Positions 58,237 to 64,000 of a DNA stretch of 64,000 nucleotides are shown here, piece after piece. The DNA lies in contig JAJEKB010020817.1 in the NCBI GenBank assembly GCA_022393335.1, forward strand, positions 8,206 to 72,205. The letters are read 5' to 3'. Origin of the DNA: Macrotrachela quadricornifera (lineage: Eukaryota; Rotifera; Eurotatoria; Philodinida; Philodinidae). The first letter of the stretch is position 1. Each line of letters begins with the position of its first letter. Position numbers and translations under genes: made by a program. The notes under the pieces are model-generated. The model saw only the letters and a program-made list of their open reading frames with translations. It did not search any database and had not been told where the DNA came from.

Positions 58237-59185
58237 CTGAAATTGAACGTATACTAAGCGACATCACATCTCGAGAACTGATTTACATATCCTACCGCTA
58301 AACAGAAGAAATTTCAGTAATTTCAGTAATTACTAGGAAATTTCCATAATTTCTATTTCTATATCTTATACATATAACATAAATATAAGTTTAGATATAA
58401 GGACCCTATCCCCAAGGATAGTAGAAACTTCAGTAATTTTGGTAATTACCTGGAAATTTTAGTAATTACTGAAAAATTTCGATAATTTCCATTTCTATTT
58501 TTTATACATGTAACATAAATATAAGTTTACATATAAGGATCCTATCCCCAAGAATAGTAGTAATTTCGGTAATTACCTGGAAATTTCAGTAATTACTAGG
58601 AAATTTCCATAATTTATATTTATATTTTTTATACATACAGCATAAATATAAGTTTACATATAAGGACCCTATTCCCAAGAATAGTAGAAACTTCAGTAAG
58701 TTCGGTAATTACCTGGAAATTTCAGTAATTACTAGAAAATTTCCATAATTTCTATTTCTATATTTTATACATATATCATAAATACAAATTTAGATATACG
58801 GACCCTATCCCCAAGAATAGTAGAAACTTCAGTAGTTTCGATAATTACGTGGAAATTTAAGTAATTACTTGGAAATTTCTATAAACTCTATTTATATATT
58901 TTATACATCTAACATAAGTGTGAGTATAGATATAAGGACCCTACCCCAGATATAGTATAAATGTGAGAGACATATAGGTGACATATTTAAAGAAATTATA
59001 AAAATTTCCTAGTAATTACTAAAATTTCAAGGTAATTTCCGAAATTACTGAAAATGTTTCTGTACTTTCTTGTGGTATTGAGGTTAATTTTCGGTATTTA
59101 CTGAAATTTGCATTTGATATAGCTGTAATTTCCGAAATTTGCACTTTTAGCAGGGAAATTTCCTTTTCTGGAAATCTGCCCACTG
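58204..59185. mobile_element. Non-autonomous element with terminal inverted repeats and internal tandem array
   Basis: The left end CAGATTTCCACAAAAAGAAA (continuing TTTCC) matches the complement of the right end with two mismatches in 25 nt. The right end goes on to CCCACTG, so its outward complement begins CAGTGGG, reminiscent of hAT ends; the left end lacks these 7 nt. Inside are five tandem units, then an inverted partial copy (about 58990-59060). No ORF of its own. It cuts off the LINE ORF2. Confidence 0.7.
58304..58980. repeat. Tandem repeat, about five units of 125-145 bp
   Basis: Units start GAAATTTCAGTAATTACTAG at about 58304, 58450, 58576, 58715 and 58851. Each ends with a GGACCCTATCCCCAAGAATA-like block and GGTAATTACCTG. 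Units differ by scattered substitutions and short indels, so the array is not freshly amplified. Confidence 0.85.
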
Positions 59186-60164
59186 CTGCTATTAATTAGT
59201 CAATTAGAATGAAAACAATATGTATACGAACAATATATTCTTCCAATTATTAATTGTAAATAATTAATTCGAATTTAGCTTGATCTACAATAAATATGGA
59301 GAGAGTGTAAATAAGCATTCCAATTGGTATATGAAATAACATTTGGTTAGGTTTGATTAATATCATCAGTTGAACTGTTTTAGATTTGATTACGTATGAT
59401 TTATTTGATTTAACAATTTCAGAAAATATTTAAATACTTTTAAAATATTATTAATGATATTCTGCACTCTTGTTAAATATTGATAGTATAGAATTTTTAT
59501 GAAATTGATTTTTTTGGTATCTTATTTAAATTTGAATTTTTCTCTAAAATTTTCACTTTCAATTACTTAGAATTAATCAAAAGTTCTGACCATGACGTTT
59601 AAAGAACCTTATCGAATAGCATGACCTATTACAAAATGAAAAATTAAATTTCATAAAACTTTAATGGATCTACAGATAATTTACTGATAGATGACTACAC
59701 ACTCAAGTATGATAACTTACTGAATATTGTAATCCTTAGCATTTATCGAAAATACTTGCAAAATATTTTTTTCTCACATAGAATTTCGTGATGAACTACA
59801 ACCTCGTATACATAGTTATTTCCAGTTATCTTGTAGGTGCAAATATGAGTGTGTAGCCATCTATCGGTAAATTGCTTCTAGTTTATTTAGAGTCTGATGA
59901 AAACAGAATTTACTAAATACTATTCAATGTGCCTCAAAAAACTTTACAATATGATACGTTTGATCTTTCAAATGTGATAACCAAAACTTTTGGTTAAATC
60001 TCGAATATATAGACAAATTTTCAAATTATGTGAACGAGATTATTTCGATAGGGCAAAGAAATAGGTAGCATATTTGAAGATAGATCATCAAATTAGATTT
60101 TTATTGAAATAAAAAACACATAATAAAACAATAAATTCTGATATTTGACAGAAAAGAAATTCTT
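59186..60164. other. Intergenic, nothing recognised
   Basis: AT-rich. I looked for the missing 3' part of the LINE here and did not find an RT-like frame. Confidence 0.4.
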
Positions 60165-60547
60165 TTAATCACATGACTGTCTGTATTGTAGAGCTTTTCG
60201 CTTAAATTTTTCTGCATATTTTAAATATAATGTAGCTGATTGACGTAAATTTGATTCTAAATCATTCCATGATCAAATATCATTAATTTATTACAATAAT
60301 CCATTCACCAGTCTACATAACTATTAACTGATTTACAGAAAACAAATGTCTCTACAAGATTTGATGATTCATAAATTTCTGGAAAAATTTGTTTAGCAAA
60401 TGTGCCTGACACAATAAGATAAAGGGATTGATTTGAGTAAAATTGAATACAATCATTGACATTAGTAAATGTTTCAACATCACTAAGTTTAGCACAAAAA
60501 GAACTCTTTGGGTTCGATGAGTTTATGTCAAGCCAAACAATTCTCAA
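60165..60547 (-). pseudogene. Fragment of a rotifer-type repeated protein family
   Basis: The frame from 60547 lacks an ATG and reads RIVWLDINSSNPKSSFCAKL, NVNDCIQFYSNQSLYLIVSG, then IYESSNLVETFVFCKSVNSY followed by VDW and a TGA stop. Beyond it the reading resumes (CNKLMIFDH) and, after a 1-nt shift, continues NDLESNLRQSATLYLKYAEK then FKRKALQYRQSCD and TAA. From memory, this WLD..LIVSG..FC..W pattern belongs to a family expanded in bdelloids, often with TPR or ADP-ribosyltransferase domains. No start, an internal stop and a frameshift make it a pseudogene. Confidence 0.55.
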
Positions 60548-61826
60548 TTAAATACCGAATTCATATAATTTAGTAGATTGAGATAGTGAATAATAGGAAA
60601 AAATCGTCTCCGCATGACTTTTAAAAACGTACTTTTCCATACAGGAAAAATACATGATACATAAATGACCTATTTATCTCTGATGGAATTAGTTCTTTCT
60701 AATGGAAAAAAAATGACTTTTATATTTCATGAAATAATAACATTATCTTTAAGTGATGAAAGAAAAATCAGTGAATATAATTTGAACTATTCACATAAAA
60801 GTATAATTATAAAAGATTGAAAATATTTAAAAAAGAAAATTTCATTTAAGAATAATTTTCTCAATAAAAAAATGATGCATACACTTTGGTTTTTATCAAA
60901 AAGCAAACGATGCCACATGAGAAATTACCTTTTGTGGAATTTAATTTGATTCCTTTCTTTTTTACCTAAAGTAAATGATTGATTATTTGGGAAACGATAA
61001 TGATAAAAGAAATATCCACACTAAGAAAAAAATCTCATGTTAAAGATGTTCATATGTTTTATTCAAACGATAGGTCTATAATGCGATTATTAATCAAACT
61101 CATATAGTAAGAAAGTTGTAAGCTTGAAAATATGCGTCCCAAAAAATAAAAATTAGCCATAGATAGGCAACTGACCTATATAATTTAATTTTTTTGCTGT
61201 ATGAGTTGAGAGAAGTCATTTATTGCATCTTTCTATCATAGACACCAATTTGTAATGATGTGCTTTGACGTAAAAAAAAAAAATTGGTACAAATTGAGTC
61301 AGGACTTCTGGCCCATATGAGCTCGTTTTCAAATCTCGCTTTTCATGTCCTGTGATTATTCCAAGAATTTGTCTGTCTGTCACGGTCTGTGTGAGGACGG
61401 GAATGGGTCGTAAACACTTCAACACTCTGTTTTAGATCGTGTTTTACAAAAGGAAAAAGAAATGTTTTTTTGAATAACTGGCTAATCCTGTCTAAATTTC
61501 GTCTACTGGAACTAGGGTATGAAACAGGTAAAGAAATTTTGCCTTTTCCATAGGTACATATGCCTCAGTCCCCTCGTTCGAATCTTTGGGTGAGGGTGTG
61601 AGGGTACTTATGTTAAAACCTTTTAGTAGGCTATTTTATAGTTACGGGATGTCCAAAATTCCAAGATCTCTGATCAGAAATTCAATTTTAGAATGTGTGT
61701 TTCAATGAATAAACAATTAAATCTATTTAAAAAATTCAACATACATATCAAAGAAATCACTGACAAATAAAAAGAGAATATTCAAACTGTATTGCACAAA
61801 TGGCCAAAAATTTAGTAAAGATAAAA
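60548..61826. other. Intergenic with a GC-richer segment
   Basis: About 61300-61620 is richer in G and C than its surroundings, with phrases such as GTCTGTCTGTCACGGTCTGT and GGGTGAGGGTGTGAGGG. This resembles a dispersed repeat remnant, but no ends or coding frame were found. Confidence 0.4.
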
Positions 61827-63914
61827 TTATGCAAAAATAAATAAACGATGATTTCCATTTCGTTTATAATCAGTAATAAGAAGTCCACCATCATAAGTTA
61901 AACATAGACCATGTACACCTTGAAAATCAAATAATGGATTTGTTTCTTTATCTAATACAAGTTGAATATCACCATTTTCATCAAAAAATTGTATACGATT
62001 ATTATCATGATCAGCAACAATTATATGATCATTTGCATCAATACATACTCCAAATGGACAACTAAATTGACCTGGTTCATTACCAGATTCACCTAATTTA
62101 TAATGATAATTACCAAAACAATCAAAAATTTGAATACGATGATTAAGTTGATCAGATACAGCAACACGATTACCCGATATAGAAATAAAATGTGGATAAT
62201 AAAATTGACCAGGATGTTCACCTTCATAACCCCATTCAAGTAAAAATCTACCATCAACATCTAATTTTTGTATTCGATTATTCATTTGATCACATATATA
62301 CATATTCGATGATGAATCTGTTGTAACACCTAATGAAAAAAACAGTAATAAAGATTTATTTTTCTAATTATATTTTACCCCATGGTACATTAAATTCACC
62401 CGGTTTAGAACCATGATCTCCAATAGCTTTGAGTAAATTAAGTTCATTATCAAGTATAAGTAAACGATTATGTTCAGTAAGAAGTACACGGCCAAGTTCA
62501 TCAACATGTATACCTTTTGGTCGATTAAATGGACGTGATAAAATTTGTTTTCCACTTCCTAATAATGGAATTACTTTAACACATTGATTCTGTTGATCAG
62601 CAACATAGATAAGACCTGTTTTTGATACAGCTACACCTGATGGACAACAAAATTTTATTTCATCATTATTATTACCAATTATACGAGGTGGACGACGAAA
62701 TTTTGAATAATCAATAATAATACCACTACGTTTCTTCTCATTATTATTAGTTGATGGCAATATATCAACAACATCCTAATAATAAAACAATGTTAATTAG
62801 GAATACATTCAATATACAGATTCTAGTACTGTTCGACAAACACTATCTAACCATATCAAAGTATCCAAGGAAAAATAGCTTTAGTCGATTTTTAAATTAT
62901 TCCCACCTGTCAAAGAAAGCGAAATTTTTATATTTCGATCAAAACTAATAGCTTTGAATAGTACTATACGAAACACACTGTAGACATATCTTACAGGAAT
63001 AACATGTGTATTTATTGATTGTTGATTTGAAGTTTCACATATATCTGGCTTTCCACTATTTACAGTTGGTTCAATTTCCTTAAAACTTTTCTTTACATCA
63101 GTAAATAATAATCGTTCTCGAATTAAATCTTTATTTGGACGTGGAGGTACTGGTGGTGGTATAATATTCGTATTATCAATACTTTGATGTTGACGGGATA
63201 CTATAGTTGTTAATCGTTTTGATGAATTAGATGATGAATCAATCGATGTAGAACGTATAAGATTATTTGAATCAGTTGTATGTTCAGTCGATATATTATT
63301 TATTATTGGAAGAATTGGATAGAGAATATTTGATTGTATAGTAGTAGGAGTTTCTAAAAAGAAAATATGAATAAGACATACAGTTATTGACGAAAAATAG
63401 CAAACCTGGTAAAAAACAATTAAGTTTTTTTCCAGCAACAATTCGAATTTGGTCAATTAATTTATCAATTTTTAAATCAAGATTGGCATCTGTTGTTTCT
63501 CGAAAATCGATCCATACAAGGCCAGCAATAACTAATCCAAGCCATGTTGATGGTTCCCAATCACGTATTAAACGACATGGAATAATTGAAACACGTCTTC
63601 TTTCGGCATACAATAATTCTTTTTCACAATTTCGTGAATTCTGATATTTTGGTGTCATAAAACAACAGACAACCGCTGCATTTTCAACTCCATCAGCCAT
63701 ACTAATAAGAAGAAAAAAATAACGGAAATCAATTTAAATAAGAAATTGAAAAAAAGAATTTATACCTTTGAAAAATATTAAAACTAATTCCACCATGAAT
63801 ATCCATCCATACAGGTATATTTCTTGATTTCAATCCTTTATAAATTTTTGTAACTAATTCTTTATTGTCCCAATGATAACTTAACATAACATGTAATCCA
63901 TGTTCAGACGACAT
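61827..63914 (-). CDS. TIR-linker-NHL propeller protein
   Basis: Five exons (63766-63914, 63406-63701, 62995-63353, 62379-62775, 61827-62329) join in frame to 567 residues. Residues 1-145 form a TIR domain: LHVMLSYHWDNKELVTKIYK, NIPVWMD, then AAVVCCFMTPKYQNSRNCEK followed by ELLYAERRR. The Glu in the NCEKE context lies where catalytic Glu occurs in NAD-cleaving TIRs such as SARM1, so NADase activity is plausible but unproven. Residues about 150-270 are a disordered Ser/Thr/Asn-rich linker with a PPPVPPRP SH3-ligand motif. Residues about 290-567 hold six NHL-type repeats (GVAVSKTGLIYVADQQNQ, GVTTDSSSNMYICDQMNN, GVCIDANDHIIVADHDNN and others), enough for a closed beta-propeller. There is no signal peptide or membrane segment, so it is probably cytosolic. 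Confidence 0.9.
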
Positions 63915-64000
63915 TTGACAATAATTAAATTACACCCAATAAAAATGTATCTGAAAAAACATAACAACAAAATACATGCATACCTGTTAGAATCGGATTT

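Noticed and set aside
58304..58980. CRISPR-like array
   Set aside because: Units are 125-145 bp, similar over their whole length, with no short-repeat plus unique-spacer pattern. It is an ordinary tandem repeat in a eukaryotic transposon.
61565..61600. GTTCGAATC as a tRNA T-loop
   Set aside because: No acceptor stem, D-arm or anticodon arm could be folded around it.
61560..61610. GGGTGAGGGTGTGAGGG as a telomere-like repeat
   Set aside because: Only about two irregular units. It does not form a regular array, so I do not call it telomeric.

Overview
This window is animal nuclear DNA, strongly AT-rich. Most genes are cut into small exons by introns of about 45-70 nt with GT-AG borders. The best fit is a bdelloid rotifer. 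The reasons are the compact introns, splice-acceptor-like sites directly in front of start codons and very short gaps between same-strand genes (both consistent with spliced-leader trans-splicing), a GH81 beta-glucanase and an intronless MtnX-like phosphatase that are not expected in most animals, and the broken remnant of a protein family I recall as expanded in bdelloids. The species call is inference; the individual gene calls rest on motifs visible in the translations.

Layout. 1-4105 (+): an unrecognised Ser/Thr-rich protein gene with a homopolymer frameshift, then TIMM8 and proteasome PSMB2, packed closely. 4966-7441 (+): FIGNL1 AAA ATPase. 7685-10350 (-): secreted GH81 endo-1,3-beta-glucanase. 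10351-13910: non-coding, with a roughly 610-bp imperfect palindrome. 13911-20601 (+): ABCC4-like ABC transporter. 20693-21786: dead mariner transposon bounded by TA. 22269-22652 (-): a small three-exon secreted-peptide precursor that I assembled by hand. 23329-27036 (-): unrecognised coiled-coil protein. 27661-33054 (+): MtnX-like phosphatase, PRPF40 and SREK1IP1. 33076-35153 (+): a decayed beta-mannosidase pseudogene carrying hairpin elements and a 10-N assembly gap. 36459-38488 (-): ZC2HC1. 41571-44059 (-): EHD. 46053-50774 (+): PARP1, with an anomaly at the WGR motif.

54540-59185 is a transposon nest. It holds a Tc1-like remnant, a LINE with a complete gag-like ORF1 and an ORF2 cut off inside the reverse transcriptase, and a tandem-repeat-filled element with terminal inverted repeats that has fused to the end of ORF2. 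60165-60547 (-) is a pseudogene fragment of a rotifer-type family. 61827-63914 (-) encodes a 567-residue TIR-linker-NHL protein that closes exactly in frame over five exons.

Most genes are conserved housekeeping genes: mitochondrial import, proteasome, splicing (PRPF40, SREK1IP1), membrane traffic (EHD), transport, and DNA repair (FIGNL1, PARP1). They do not form one pathway. The least ordinary items are the TIR-NHL protein, the cryptic peptide precursor, the two probable horizontally acquired enzymes, the PARP1 break, and the decaying repeats. I found no convincing tRNA, rRNA or CRISPR array.
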